Shown: piece after piece, positions 35,714 to 45,586 of the stretch
Numbering within the stretch: position 1 is the first letter of the stretch
Layout of the letters: every line of letters begins with the position of its first letter
Assembly: GCA_910588375.1 (NCBI GenBank)
Contig: CAJUQA010000015.1
Coordinates: 7,180 to 71,179, forward strand
Reading direction: 5' to 3'
Source: an uncultured Odoribacter sp.
GTDB taxonomy: Bacteria; Bacteroidota; Bacteroidia; Bacteroidales; Marinifilaceae
DNA length: 64,000 bases
The notes under the pieces: generated by a model
Databases searched by the model: none
Told to the model about the DNA's origin: nothing
Seen by the model: the letters and a program-made list of their open reading frames with translations, nothing else
Program-made: the position numbers and the translations under genes

Positions 35714-35738
35714 TCCCATGTTCTACCACTTTCTCCCA
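35714..35738 (-). promoter_or_regulatory. MraZ box upstream of mraZ
   Basis: Read on the minus strand: TGGGA, 5 nt, TGGTA, 5 nt, TGGGA, with pentamers at 35734-35738, 35724-35728 and 35714-35718, exactly 10 bp apart. This is the known MraZ operator layout. A further TGGGA lies at 35756-35760. It is about 100 bp upstream of the mraZ start, so autoregulation is predicted. Confidence 0.8.
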
Positions 35739-35831
35739 CTTTTTTACACAAATCATCCCATTTTAACAAATACTCCGCTTCTTTCCTTACCGTAAAATCT
35801 GAATTTTAAAATTAAATCGTAATTTTGTCAC

Positions 35832-36413
35832 ATGATGAACAACGTGGAACTAAACTTCTGGCTTAAGCGCATCAACGGACTTTTGCTCCACCCCTCCCAA
35901 GAGTGGGGCAACATCCGGAAAGAACCGACCGAAGAGAACACTCTCTTTCGGAAATTCTTTATACCCTTTTGCATAGCGATATCAGTTGCCGTATTATTCA
36001 TCAGCTTATTGCGACTGAATTTTTTCTATGCCTTAGGCTACGCACTCATCCATTTAACCTCTAATCTGACAGGAACCTATATTGTTTTCCTTCTCATCAG
36101 AGAATACCTAAATGGAAAAAGCCTTGATTCCGGAAACACAGCACTAAACTTAACCGTATTCAGTGCTGTAATCTTTCTGTTTTTCCATAGTCTGTCCGCA
36201 GCATTCGGGACTAATTTCCTGAGCCAGTTAACCGGTCTGCTCAGCCTTGTTTTTCTACGCACACTGTACACAGGCATTTACACAACCATTGACTTAAATA
36301 CGAACCAAAAAACCAATTTATTTATCATCACCAGTTTAGCTATCATTTTTATTCCGGTCATTATCCATAAACTTCTGATGATTCTGTTTCACATTCCGGT
36401 ATTTAACATATAA
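35832..36413 (+). CDS. Yip1-like integral membrane protein
   Basis: 193 residues with about five transmembrane helices. The N-terminal pattern NGLLLHPSQEWGNIRKEP is typical of bacterial Yip1-domain proteins. Function unknown. It is divergent from mraZ and directly followed by smpB (2-bp gap), so the two are probably cotranscribed. A TAATTTTG box at 35820-35827 lies only 5 bp before the ATG; if used, the mRNA would be leaderless or start at the second ATG (35835). Confidence 0.7.
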   Translation: MMNNVELNFWLKRINGLLLHPSQEWGNIRKEPTEENTLFRKFFIPFCIAISVAVLFISLLRLNFFYALGYALIHLTSNLTGTYIVFLLIREYLNGKSLDSGNTALNLTVFSAVIFLFFHSLSAAFGTNFLSQLTGLLSLVFLRTLYTGIYTTIDLNTNQKTNLFIITSLAIIFIPVIIHKLLMILFHIPVFNI

Positions 36414-36415
36414 AC

Positions 36416-36868
36416 ATGGCACAAAACGACATCAACATAAAAAACCGGCGGGCATCTTTCGATTACGAATTCATCGAAGAATACAACGCTGGCATCATCC
36501 TCACCGGAACAGAAATAAAATCTGTAAGAGCAGGAAAAGCCAGTCTGGTAGATTCATATTGCTATTTCAACAAAGGAGAACTTTGGGTAAAAGGCATCCA
36601 CATCGCCGAATACAAACTGGGCACATACTATAATCACGACGAAAAACGGGAACGCAAACTCTTGCTTACCCGCAAGGAACTGCGCAAACTTGAAAGAAAC
36701 GTCAAGGAATCCGGGCTGACAATTGTGCCGACCAGATTATTCCTGACTGACCGAGGCTGGGCCAAAATACGCATCGCCCTGGCACGGGGAAAAAAGGTGT
36801 ACGACAAACGCGAATCCCTCAAACTGAAAGATGCCAAAAAAGACATGGACCGTGCCATGAAACATTAA
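36416..36868 (+). CDS. smpB: SsrA-binding protein SmpB
   Basis: 150 residues. Conserved features: NRRASFDYEFIEEYNAGIIL, GTEIKSVRAGKASL, RKELRKL, and the basic tail YDKRESLKLKDAKKDMDRA. It carries tmRNA to stalled ribosomes for trans-translation. The tmRNA gene is not in the window. It is followed by a terminator. Confidence 0.97.
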   Translation: MAQNDINIKNRRASFDYEFIEEYNAGIILTGTEIKSVRAGKASLVDSYCYFNKGELWVKGIHIAEYKLGTYYNHDEKRERKLLLTRKELRKLERNVKESGLTIVPTRLFLTDRGWAKIRIALARGKKVYDKRESLKLKDAKKDMDRAMKH

Positions 36869-36888
36869 ATGTATTAAGAAACGAATAT

Positions 36889-36930
36889 ATCCTGTCCATA
36901 CAGTTTCTACATAAACTATACAGACAGGAT
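36889..36930. terminator. Terminator between smpB and the fimbrial operon (convergent)
   Basis: Long hairpin: ATCCTGTC (36889-36896) with GACAGGAT (36923-36930), and an inner TACAGTTT with AAACTATA, one mismatch. It is flanked by A/T-rich DNA on both sides. Confidence 0.75.
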
Positions 36931-36958
36931 TAATAACAAATGAGAGATATTTTAATTA

Positions 36959-39900
36959 CTACTTCTCTACACAACGTACAAAGCAAGCATCGCTACTATT
37001 ACCAGTAAATAATGTTCCTTGGGTAATATAGTTAAAATCAAAAGTAAAATAATTGATATCCCATCCTATAGCACTTTCACTTGTCCCTCTGACATTTTGC
37101 TTATTTTTCTGAAGCCAATAAATCGCTCCCGGACGCATATACAAATCATAGAATAAAGGACGATAATTAAGAAAATCAGGCGCTCCATTGGGAGCTCCCG
37201 TATCCAAAGGCTTATCCCTTCCCGATGAATATCTCAATATTGCCGTACCACTTGCATCTGAACGTTTTCGATGTCCATATCCCGAAGCTCCTATTGGAAA
37301 AAATAAATTATCTCCGGTTTCTTTATGGTAAACAAAAATTCCCCGCATACCATATCCACCACCATTTGTTTGATGTTTATCATATCGGTGACCATATACC
37401 TCTTCCAATATCGTAAGCGTTTCCGTTGCATCATTACCGTACATTACCCCATAAGCATTCTCAACATTATCATCTGCATAAAGTTCTTCAAAATCCTCAA
37501 ATGAAGCAACAGAAACCTTTTTCCCGGGGAAAAACGGAGAAATACTCGGTGCTGTAAATTCGGAAGTGATACTTTTAGAAGTTATTTCCGACCACAATTT
37601 AGTCTCGCTACTTCCCACAACAATAAATGGAGTATTTACATGGTCTTTAAAATCTGCAGCTTTAACATCTATCCACGGAGATTTGTCATTTACATTATTG
37701 ATTGCATCTATCGGCTGTCCCCAATTACCGAATTTGAACAACGAACCTTCTTCCAAAGGACATCCAGCTTCAAGGTTCCCCGCACGCATATTATTAGTAT
37801 GCCAATAAGTTCCATTACCAACTAAATCAATAGGAGCATTCCCCTGTCTAACAAAAATCAGATGAAAACAACTGTAATCATGATATTCCACCCGAATAAT
37901 TGCACAACGATTCTCTGTCGCAGAGCAGGTTCCATTAAAATGAATCTTAAAATCGATAGGAGTACCCGTACTTCCCTTAACAGTATCATTTACACCGTCC
38001 AAATGAATCAATTTCGTATTATCTATTATCGGATATGCTTTCCATTTTCCTTCAGAAGTAAACTCCTCAAAAGAAGTTGCCGCTTCCCTTGGCAATCGTT
38101 TTAATACTACATGAAAATCTTTATTATCATCATGTTTCCGCCAAACACCCTTAGGATTCACAACCCTACGCACTTGCATAATCCTTGCATTTTTTTCTAT
38201 CTGTGTTCCATCTCCTAATTTTGCAACAAACTTGACATTCGCTTTCCGCTGATAGGCCACATAAGGGTTATTACCTGTATAAGCGGATTTTACCAACAAC
38301 TGTTTGGCTCGAGTGTACATCGGTATTAAAAAATTCATATTCCCTTCATCATCAACAGAAACAGCATACTTTCCATCTCCCTCATCCGAATCATATTCCC
38401 CCTCTTCAACCCTATAATCCCTTGTTCCCCGCTGAGTATTATTCCAATAATTCATATTTAATCTATTTAAGCTAGAAATATCAGTATCCCCCGACATAGT
38501 TACTACTTTTGTTTGCGTTCTCCGCAAAGACAAAAAACCGTTCCAAGGATTAAGATTGGCACCTTTGGTTACATTCGGGTCCATATTTCTCCAATAATCC
38601 AATGCAGGAGCATTATAAGGCGCCCATGAATTCGTATCGATATTAGCTGTCAAACTTGTTAACTTTCTTCCTCCCGTATTCACTTTCACTGGCAACATCA
38701 TTTTATGATTATACAAATAAGAAATATAATAAGGATCCGGAACCTGAATACTGGGTTCCGGCTCTTCATAATCAATATGCCAATCCGCATCGTTAGCAAA
38801 CTGATTGAATTTCAGCGTTAGTTTATAATGATGATTACGTTCAGCATTATAATCCGTCGTAACATTCTTACCAAGCATAAAACGGTATTTAATATTGCCA
38901 TTCCCTATACGCTCTTCATTAATAGAGCGATAATACGCATCCACCTCAACATAAGTTCCACAGGGCACACCATCCTTAGAAAGATAACTATCAGTAGGAT
39001 GCTTCTCCGTACCGGGGTGATCCAACTCCCCATCCTTATTCGCATCCTGTCTTTTATCTTTATCCTCATGCACACCCTGCATATTCTCATAAAAGAAAAG
39101 CGCCCGTTCTGTTTCCGTATGAAACATTTTCTCATAACTATCCCCGTGCGGATAATAAGGACGTCCCCTTGTGACACGGGCCTCATAATTCTCATCAAAA
39201 ACAGACTGCAAATCATACTTAATCGTATCCCCATCCTGCAACTCCTCCTTTTCCGTTGGCGTATTACTATTTCCTAAAAAACAACTTTTAGGAATATCTT
39301 TAATCTGCACCGATTTAATATATATAAAAACCCCCTCCTTCAAACTCGAACCGTCAAATGCCAACGTCACTTTCGATGCCACCCGCCGAATTGCAGCACG
39401 CAACTCCATATTCTTCCGGTTAATAGTCAACTCATAATCATCATCACTATATACCCCCTTCTCCGTAAAATGCCCAAGCATCTGATTATTCTGCCTCACA
39501 TCACTCTTCCAAGTCAAAGAAATACCCTTCAACTTATCCACCGTCCCGACATCATACCCCTCAAGATCGCCCATATTGGCAACAGCATAAATATGATAAC
39601 GCCCGTAAGGAATCGTCAAATCAAACCGGGCATAAGGAGTTTTCGATTCAGCAATCACATCTTTTCCTGTCTTATTCGTACGATCCAACTCACCTTCCAT
39701 ATACCCCGACACTTTATCTGTATCACTCCCTTTTATCTTATGACGGCTCACCAAATTTCCATCCAAGCCATATACAAAGACATAGAGGTTCTCTATTCTT
39801 TTTATCGCATCGCCGGCTGCCGCACGAGTAGTCAATGCAGGTACCAACGGTTTAAATTCCACAACGGCATTCACAGTCGTTTCTCCTTCCGGGATATCGT

Positions 39901-40006
39901 CAAAAGGGCGTATCTCCTCATCTTCACAAGCTGTCATACCGATCAACAACATACAAAGAAAAACTACATAAATACTGTGTTTCATATTTTCAAATAATTT
40001 AATCAT
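36959..40006 (-). CDS. Large fimbrial tip/accessory lipoprotein (DUF4906-type)
   Basis: 1015 residues, last gene of the fimbrial operon. Met8 begins MKHSIYVVFLCMLLIGMTAC, a clean lipoprotein signal resembling that of the preceding gene product. Met1 (40006) overlaps the previous stop in an ATGA arrangement; the true start may be 39985. The N-terminal half is fimbrillin-like, the middle resembles DUF4906, and the last ~200 residues (GGYGMRGIFVYHKETG, ending ACFVRCVEK) resemble FISUMP-type domains. By position and size it is probably the distal tip or ligand-binding subunit of an Mfa-type fimbria. Confidence 0.7.
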   Translation of the reverse strand: MIKLFENMKHSIYVVFLCMLLIGMTACEDEEIRPFDDIPEGETTVNAVVEFKPLVPALTTRAAAGDAIKRIENLYVFVYGLDGNLVSRHKIKGSDTDKVSGYMEGELDRTNKTGKDVIAESKTPYARFDLTIPYGRYHIYAVANMGDLEGYDVGTVDKLKGISLTWKSDVRQNNQMLGHFTEKGVYSDDDYELTINRKNMELRAAIRRVASKVTLAFDGSSLKEGVFIYIKSVQIKDIPKSCFLGNSNTPTEKEELQDGDTIKYDLQSVFDENYEARVTRGRPYYPHGDSYEKMFHTETERALFFYENMQGVHEDKDKRQDANKDGELDHPGTEKHPTDSYLSKDGVPCGTYVEVDAYYRSINEERIGNGNIKYRFMLGKNVTTDYNAERNHHYKLTLKFNQFANDADWHIDYEEPEPSIQVPDPYYISYLYNHKMMLPVKVNTGGRKLTSLTANIDTNSWAPYNAPALDYWRNMDPNVTKGANLNPWNGFLSLRRTQTKVVTMSGDTDISSLNRLNMNYWNNTQRGTRDYRVEEGEYDSDEGDGKYAVSVDDEGNMNFLIPMYTRAKQLLVKSAYTGNNPYVAYQRKANVKFVAKLGDGTQIEKNARIMQVRRVVNPKGVWRKHDDNKDFHVVLKRLPREAATSFEEFTSEGKWKAYPIIDNTKLIHLDGVNDTVKGSTGTPIDFKIHFNGTCSATENRCAIIRVEYHDYSCFHLIFVRQGNAPIDLVGNGTYWHTNNMRAGNLEAGCPLEEGSLFKFGNWGQPIDAINNVNDKSPWIDVKAADFKDHVNTPFIVVGSSETKLWSEITSKSITSEFTAPSISPFFPGKKVSVASFEDFEELYADDNVENAYGVMYGNDATETLTILEEVYGHRYDKHQTNGGGYGMRGIFVYHKETGDNLFFPIGASGYGHRKRSDASGTAILRYSSGRDKPLDTGAPNGAPDFLNYRPLFYDLYMRPGAIYWLQKNKQNVRGTSESAIGWDINYFTFDFNYITQGTLFTGNSSDACFVRCVEK

Positions 40007-41109
40007 AATCCAAAATCCGGTTCAAGAGGCACACTCACATAAGGATGTACATGCACTTCCCACTTTACATCCAAATCATGTTTAATCGTGGCATGTACCA
40101 CAACATGAGTATTACGCCGCAAAAACTCTGGTAATTCAGGAAAATATTCAAAAGAAGTCCTCCACCAATCCGAACCGAAATCATCACACTGCAATTTCAA
40201 CGCCAATTTATAATTCAAATTTCTATTCCCTTCCTCCTCCTCCCCATCTTCATATTTTCCTTCCAATAAATAAATCGGTTTCTCGCCAGCTTCCTCTAAT
40301 AAATTTACATCAGTCATATTGGCGCCCAATGCTATAGGCACCACAAAATCATGTTTAAAAAGATAGTATTCATTACTGCCGTTCACAGAAGGAACAACAA
40401 AAAAATCATCATCAAACTCCCTCGGCACAAAATATTCCTGATGCGCCATTTTTTCCATCTCCAAACCGACAATATTAAAATTCTTATCACTCAGGTTTGT
40501 CACATAATAACTAAACTTCACAGCTGCACGTCTGACCGTAAGTTCCACGCTCATCGTATGCTCCTGCCCATCGGCCGTATAACGCGGCACTTCCACCTGA
40601 TGCACGTCGCTCATCGGCAAGGGACCTGTCAATTGCTCTGTTTCTCCGTTTAAAGTAACGACTATATCATAAACGGCATTTACCGGAAATAAGTCTCCTG
40701 CTTCAATCCCTGAAAAATCATAAGGAACCACCGGCTTCACAACACCATTCTCCTCTGTTTTCCTCGAATACTCATTGACAATAAGAAAAATTCGTTTTTT
40801 TTCTCCGCTGACAATCTCTTCAAACTCACACATGCGCTCTGTTGCAGGCATCTGTTCCAAATCTATATACTCCATTTTTTCGACAATCCCACTCGGACGC
40901 ACAATAATCACCCGCAAAGTATGCATCTTTTCTTCATCATACTCCGCAACAGAATAATCCGCCCGTGTTTGGGGGTGTATATCGGACAAACCGACATTGA
41001 TTTTCAATGTCATCAAAGCCGGACTCTCCTCTACATACTCGCTTTTGCTGCAACCTGTCATCCCCAGGAATACTACACACAAAAACACAATATATACCGA
41101 CTTATTCAT
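40003..41109 (-). CDS. Fimbrillin-like accessory lipoprotein
   Basis: 368 residues. Lipobox FLGMTGC (Cys about 20) followed by SKSEYVEE. The remainder is a beta-rich fimbrillin-like protein with tandem transthyretin-like halves (MTLKINVGL..., then VELTVRRAAVKFSYYVTNL). It lies between the FimB/Mfa2-like anchor gene and the tip gene, so an Mfa3/Mfa4-type accessory pilin is likely. Overlaps the next gene by 4 bp, suggesting translational coupling. Confidence 0.7.
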   Translation of the reverse strand: MNKSVYIVFLCVVFLGMTGCSKSEYVEESPALMTLKINVGLSDIHPQTRADYSVAEYDEEKMHTLRVIIVRPSGIVEKMEYIDLEQMPATERMCEFEEIVSGEKKRIFLIVNEYSRKTEENGVVKPVVPYDFSGIEAGDLFPVNAVYDIVVTLNGETEQLTGPLPMSDVHQVEVPRYTADGQEHTMSVELTVRRAAVKFSYYVTNLSDKNFNIVGLEMEKMAHQEYFVPREFDDDFFVVPSVNGSNEYYLFKHDFVVPIALGANMTDVNLLEEAGEKPIYLLEGKYEDGEEEEGNRNLNYKLALKLQCDDFGSDWWRTSFEYFPELPEFLRRNTHVVVHATIKHDLDVKWEVHVHPYVSVPLEPDFGL

Positions 41110-41110
41110 T

Positions 41111-42127
41111 TTAAAAATCCGTTTCGTTAAGCCTTACCGTCCAATCGTTAATTTTTATATAAGTCTGTACCCATCTTTTCTGGGAATCCAACAAAAAGAG
41201 CATCGACCATTCACTTTGACGATCGAGAAATTCCTGTGCATCCATCTTGGCATAAAGATCGCTTTTATACAACATCAAATACTTCAACAAAGGAATATCG
41301 ATCACCTCCTCTCCCGTCTCCGTACTTTTTATCAACAAAACCGGAGAATGCGTCATCATGAGCCGCGACACAGACAATTCCGCATAAGCCCCTATCACCT
41401 CCCTTCCGGCTTCATCCACTCCTATAAGCGTATTTCCCTGCGTCCAAGGCGTATATACTATCTCACCATTCTCTATCAAATCATTATCCGCCCCGAAAAG
41501 CGTATTATCATCCGTAATCGAAAACGTAAAATCCTTAGCATAAATCGGTTGTTGTGTATTAACATCCTGCAATACAATACGAATATTATTCGTATTCTTC
41601 ATCATCTCCACCCTACCCTCTTGGTAAAGATCAGCAGTTTCCAGTTTCAGCTCCCCCCAATAAAAACCATGCAGATTCCGTTTAGCTGAATCCTCCTGAT
41701 TTCTACATTCCTCTTTCATCAACACTCGACGTTCATCAAACCAAGAAGCTGAATCAATTGCTTCTGTCAAAGCAAAAGAACTCTTCTCGCATGCCAGACC
41801 GCCATATGCCACAAAATGATAAAGTCCCTCCGGCAAATCCAAGCGCATCCTATAATTCTCATCAGCTAATATTTCTGTCGTTTCCGTATGTGTAGCGACA
41901 TACTTTCCCGTACTATCATATACCAGCAATGTCAGACAATCTACTTTTTTAGTGAACGCATTGGCATATAACATATTATAATCATATACAAAACGCAAAG
42001 ACACCCCGTGAGGACACGCCTCCAAATCATCGTAAATTCTTTCGCACGAAGACAGGGCGACGAGCAGCAGGAAGACAAATGCCATTCCCGTCCAACGCAA
42101 AATCATACCTCGTTTCATCCCTTTCAT
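41111..42127 (-). CDS. FimB/Mfa2 family fimbrial anchor lipoprotein
   Basis: 338 residues. Lipobox VALSSC, then ERIYDDLEACPHGVSLRF, the signature start of mature FimB/Mfa2 anchors. It continues with NAFTKKVDCLTLLVYDSTGKYV and ends KINDWTVRLNETDF, similar to the end of the Mfa1-like pilin before it. In Porphyromonas gingivalis, Mfa2 holds the fimbria in the outer membrane and limits its length. Confidence 0.85.
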   Translation of the reverse strand: MKGMKRGMILRWTGMAFVFLLLVALSSCERIYDDLEACPHGVSLRFVYDYNMLYANAFTKKVDCLTLLVYDSTGKYVATHTETTEILADENYRMRLDLPEGLYHFVAYGGLACEKSSFALTEAIDSASWFDERRVLMKEECRNQEDSAKRNLHGFYWGELKLETADLYQEGRVEMMKNTNNIRIVLQDVNTQQPIYAKDFTFSITDDNTLFGADNDLIENGEIVYTPWTQGNTLIGVDEAGREVIGAYAELSVSRLMMTHSPVLLIKSTETGEEVIDIPLLKYLMLYKSDLYAKMDAQEFLDRQSEWSMLFLLDSQKRWVQTYIKINDWTVRLNETDF

Positions 42128-42133
42128 GATTGA

Positions 42134-44140
42134 TTAAAATATAATATTATTCAACCGAACAGTCCAAGGCAAAACCTTAACATCCACAGAAAAATACAAT
42201 TTCCCCACCTCATCGGGAGTATCAGGCGTTGGCTTCTCCGGATCATTATCGGAAAAACGCGGATGTCCCAAACGATGAATTTCAGTTACAGACAACTTGT
42301 ACACATTATTACGCACCACGGCAAATTCCATGGGCCCCATTACACCGTTCCTCCCGTTATTATTATGCCGATTCCAATAATAATAATAAAAATAATAGCC
42401 GGGACCATAAGTTTCTTCCCTCTGTTGATCGGGTCTGTAATCATCCGTATCGTTACTTGCCTGATACAACGTAAATCCCATAGCCGTAGCTGCTTTACGG
42501 AATGCCTTCAATGCTTCGTCTTTCGTCGTCTGAGCCACATCCGAATTATTTATCCTCACCAAATCCTGATACAAATCATCAACAGATTTGTTACTTCCTT
42601 CCACTTTATCATGAACAGCAGCATATATAGTAGATCCCGGTCTTTCTTCACTATACGACTTCACTTGATTATTCCATCCGACAAACAAATTACCCTCAAA
42701 CTGATAAAGAATCGGATAATCAACCCCCTCCACACTATAAACATAAACTTGTCCCCGCAAATTATCTGGTACCTTATATTTTCCATTGACAGCCTGCCTG
42801 AGAATCTCATTGACAGTATTATCATTTTCATCAATAAAAAGTTTTCCCTTAAATACAACACCGGTAGATACTGCATTTGTCTGATAATCATCATGTGAAA
42901 CCGTATTCTCCGTCACATATCGCCAAATATGATATCCGGATTTATCCGTTCCGGCCGCTTCCCCACTCCAATTACCACCTTCTCCAAGCACATCATCATC
43001 CCCGTTTATTACAGCATTAATATTCCAGTTATTCCAAAAATAACGACTGTGTTCGTCAATCGTACCGTCATCATTAAATAAACGGAAATTAAAATATTCG
43101 TCCAAGCCTAAGTCTGCTGGAGTCTTTCCTTCTATATTTTCATGTTTGTGCATTTTCTCTGCATCAACATCCACGACATGATTATTTACACCTTCCACGC
43201 CGCAAAGCACTGGAGAACCATGACCGTCAGACTGATTTGAAACACGCCGCAAATAATAAAAATGTTTGCTCATATTCACCAAAGCCATTCGAACCAATTG
43301 TACACGCAAAGTACCGCCCTGCATACCATTCACCCCATCTACAACATAAGTATTGGGCGCTGTACTTGCCGGACTTCCATCTTTAAAATCAAAACGGGCA
43401 ACAGAACGCTCCACCGCAACAACTTTATTAAATTCAAGCGGAGTATTTACTTCTGCATAATTCACCAACCACTCATCAAAAGTATGCGGTATGGTTACTC
43501 CAACAAGCTCTGCATTCGACATCAAAAAACTCCCTTTCGCCCAAATAGAACGATTGCTCCCGTCCGTCGCTCCAATCACATCTCCTCCGGGTTCATAATT
43601 CTTTCCTATTACTTCACAATACGCATTCACCCAATCGCTCGGTTTATTCTCATCATGCTTGTCAAAAACATTCAACAAATCTTTAGGAGGATTGCAATAA
43701 GCAAACACACGGATATTTTCATCTCCTTGAGGCAGGGAAACCGAACGGTTTCCTCCAGTCTTCCTGTCATAATATTTGGAAAGTGCCGTCTGAGTAATAG
43801 CCGCCGTCGCAGACACCAATCCATCCTCCTTCACCGACAAAGCCCCGGCCAAACCATGCGCAATATAGGTACAATCCCGCTCTGCCAACACCAGTAAAAG
43901 GCTACTCACCTTATTTTCATAATCCTGTCCTGTTTCTATTCCACTCTCCGTTCCACCACCTTCATGTGTCACACTACGAGTACTCGGAGCAGACGGAAGT
44001 TTTAAACTAACATTCATATACACAACACTTTTATCATCTATCGGCTCCCACTCTTGTTCCAAAGTTTCGGAATGCTTGGTACACCCTGCTATCGCAACGA
44101 CAACAAAGAAAAACACGAAAAACTTACTCCAAAATTTCAT
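42134..44140 (-). CDS. Mfa1-like major fimbrial subunit (fimbrillin)
   Basis: 668 residues. Lipoprotein signal VVVAIAGC, then an A-strand-like beginning (VVYMNVSLKLPSAPSTRSV) whose R56 fits the Arg-gingipain-type cleavage used for pilin maturation. It ends VDVKVLPWTVRLNNIIF, the C-terminal strand typical of Mfa1/FimA pilins used in strand exchange. Long central loops suggest antigenic variability. It lies directly upstream of the Mfa2-like anchor gene. Confidence 0.82.
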   Translation of the reverse strand: MKFWSKFFVFFFVVVAIAGCTKHSETLEQEWEPIDDKSVVYMNVSLKLPSAPSTRSVTHEGGGTESGIETGQDYENKVSSLLLVLAERDCTYIAHGLAGALSVKEDGLVSATAAITQTALSKYYDRKTGGNRSVSLPQGDENIRVFAYCNPPKDLLNVFDKHDENKPSDWVNAYCEVIGKNYEPGGDVIGATDGSNRSIWAKGSFLMSNAELVGVTIPHTFDEWLVNYAEVNTPLEFNKVVAVERSVARFDFKDGSPASTAPNTYVVDGVNGMQGGTLRVQLVRMALVNMSKHFYYLRRVSNQSDGHGSPVLCGVEGVNNHVVDVDAEKMHKHENIEGKTPADLGLDEYFNFRLFNDDGTIDEHSRYFWNNWNINAVINGDDDVLGEGGNWSGEAAGTDKSGYHIWRYVTENTVSHDDYQTNAVSTGVVFKGKLFIDENDNTVNEILRQAVNGKYKVPDNLRGQVYVYSVEGVDYPILYQFEGNLFVGWNNQVKSYSEERPGSTIYAAVHDKVEGSNKSVDDLYQDLVRINNSDVAQTTKDEALKAFRKAATAMGFTLYQASNDTDDYRPDQQREETYGPGYYFYYYYWNRHNNNGRNGVMGPMEFAVVRNNVYKLSVTEIHRLGHPRFSDNDPEKPTPDTPDEVGKLYFSVDVKVLPWTVRLNNIIF

Positions 44141-44161
44141 ATCGTTTTATTTTAATAATGA

Positions 44162-45580
44162 TTATTTCCTGATTTTTTCCAACTGTTTCAAAGCCTCCAC
44201 CGCTTGAGACACTCCTGCCCGCTGCGCTTCGGAAAACAACTTGGCAGCCGTATCGTAATCACGATTTAACGCTGCGAAGATAGCCCGCGCATAAGTAGCC
44301 TCAATACTCGTTCCAGCCTTAACAAGATAACGTGCGGCATTCTTGACATCTCCCAATCCCATCGCCGTATTAGCAGCATTCAAATTAGCAGTTTCATCCT
44401 CCGGAAACATACGCACGGCAATTGCAAACACCTCGTTATACTCATCACTACCCGGAACACACTCCTGAGCTACAAGAAACAATTCCTGTAAACTCAATTT
44501 CTGAGGTTCCGTCATCATCAAACGGCGAATTTCTGCAATATCCGTATAAGTACGCACACTATACCGCACCGCATAATCTGAATGACGCAACCCGGGGTAT
44601 ACATTTCTATATAGATAAGCATAATCCGCCGGATAACGCTTTTTCAACTCATACTCCTTGATATCCGGCTCCATTCCATTATCAATCACCTCCAGAATTC
44701 CCGCTTTGTTAGGTAAATCCGATGCTTCCACAAACCTGCGCAAGCCTTCCCAATCCTCCGCTTCATAATCCGTAGACACTAAAGTGTCTGCAAACTCATA
44801 GAGTTTACACACATACTGTTTCAACGTTGCAGTACGCCCCTTAGCCAAACGTACATTATTGGCATACACACCCTCTGGAGAAGCAAACCCTTTAATAAAC
44901 ACCGAAATTATACGCGTATCAGCATCATTACACACCACATCTATGGTATTGCGAATCTTTTGCAATTCCACATAATTATCTCGATAATTTTCATTAATAT
45001 AAGTACGGTTAACCGGAAAATCAATATAGGCAGATCCTTTCATTTCCCGCACTTTCACCGCCTCCACCTCAGGTGGTAAATAAACAAAAACAGGATTGAA
45101 CTCTTTCGGCTTGAAATCCAAAGAAGTTAATATCTCGTCATTCGTCACCAACACCTCACAACGACATCCGCACTCCCCCTCATCCATCATCAGAATCGCA
45201 CTTGCCATCCACCCCTCATAACCTACAACAGCCCGATAATCCACCAGCGTATCACTCTTCCTATAAAGAACCAACACATTATCCGAAACAGTGTCATTCC
45301 GCTGATGATAATAATAACGGTTCCGTCCCGCAACCACCACCGACGGCAGACGTAAAGAATCCTTACCATTACGCAAAACAGGCGTCAACACCAATTCGCG
45401 GTTCATTTTCAACTCCAATCCCGACACATCCAGACTCATCGAAACAAAAAGATTACCCTCCGTATGGGCAATATCAAGACCCGTCACATTCACCCGTCCC
45501 TCCATCAAAACCTGAGCCCGTGAAAAAGTTGCCGTCAACAACGCCAACAAACACATCATACATACTCTATTCATCATCAT
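44162..45580 (-). CDS. DUF3868/OmpA-like outer-membrane fimbria-associated protein
   Basis: 472 residues with a Sec signal peptide (ATFSRA-Q, about residue 22). Beta-rich DUF3868-like N-terminus (about 25-165), a region with OmpA-like features (RIISVFIKGFASPEGVYANNVRLAKGRT, about 233-260), and a helical, TPR-like C-terminus (about 390-472). Such genes sit at the head of Bacteroidales Mfa loci and are thought to help anchoring or assembly at the outer membrane. Confidence 0.8.
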   Translation of the reverse strand: MMMNRVCMMCLLALLTATFSRAQVLMEGRVNVTGLDIAHTEGNLFVSMSLDVSGLELKMNRELVLTPVLRNGKDSLRLPSVVVAGRNRYYYHQRNDTVSDNVLVLYRKSDTLVDYRAVVGYEGWMASAILMMDEGECGCRCEVLVTNDEILTSLDFKPKEFNPVFVYLPPEVEAVKVREMKGSAYIDFPVNRTYINENYRDNYVELQKIRNTIDVVCNDADTRIISVFIKGFASPEGVYANNVRLAKGRTATLKQYVCKLYEFADTLVSTDYEAEDWEGLRRFVEASDLPNKAGILEVIDNGMEPDIKEYELKKRYPADYAYLYRNVYPGLRHSDYAVRYSVRTYTDIAEIRRLMMTEPQKLSLQELFLVAQECVPGSDEYNEVFAIAVRMFPEDETANLNAANTAMGLGDVKNAARYLVKAGTSIEATYARAIFAALNRDYDTAAKLFSEAQRAGVSQAVEALKQLEKIRK

Positions 45581-45586
45581 CTTTCT

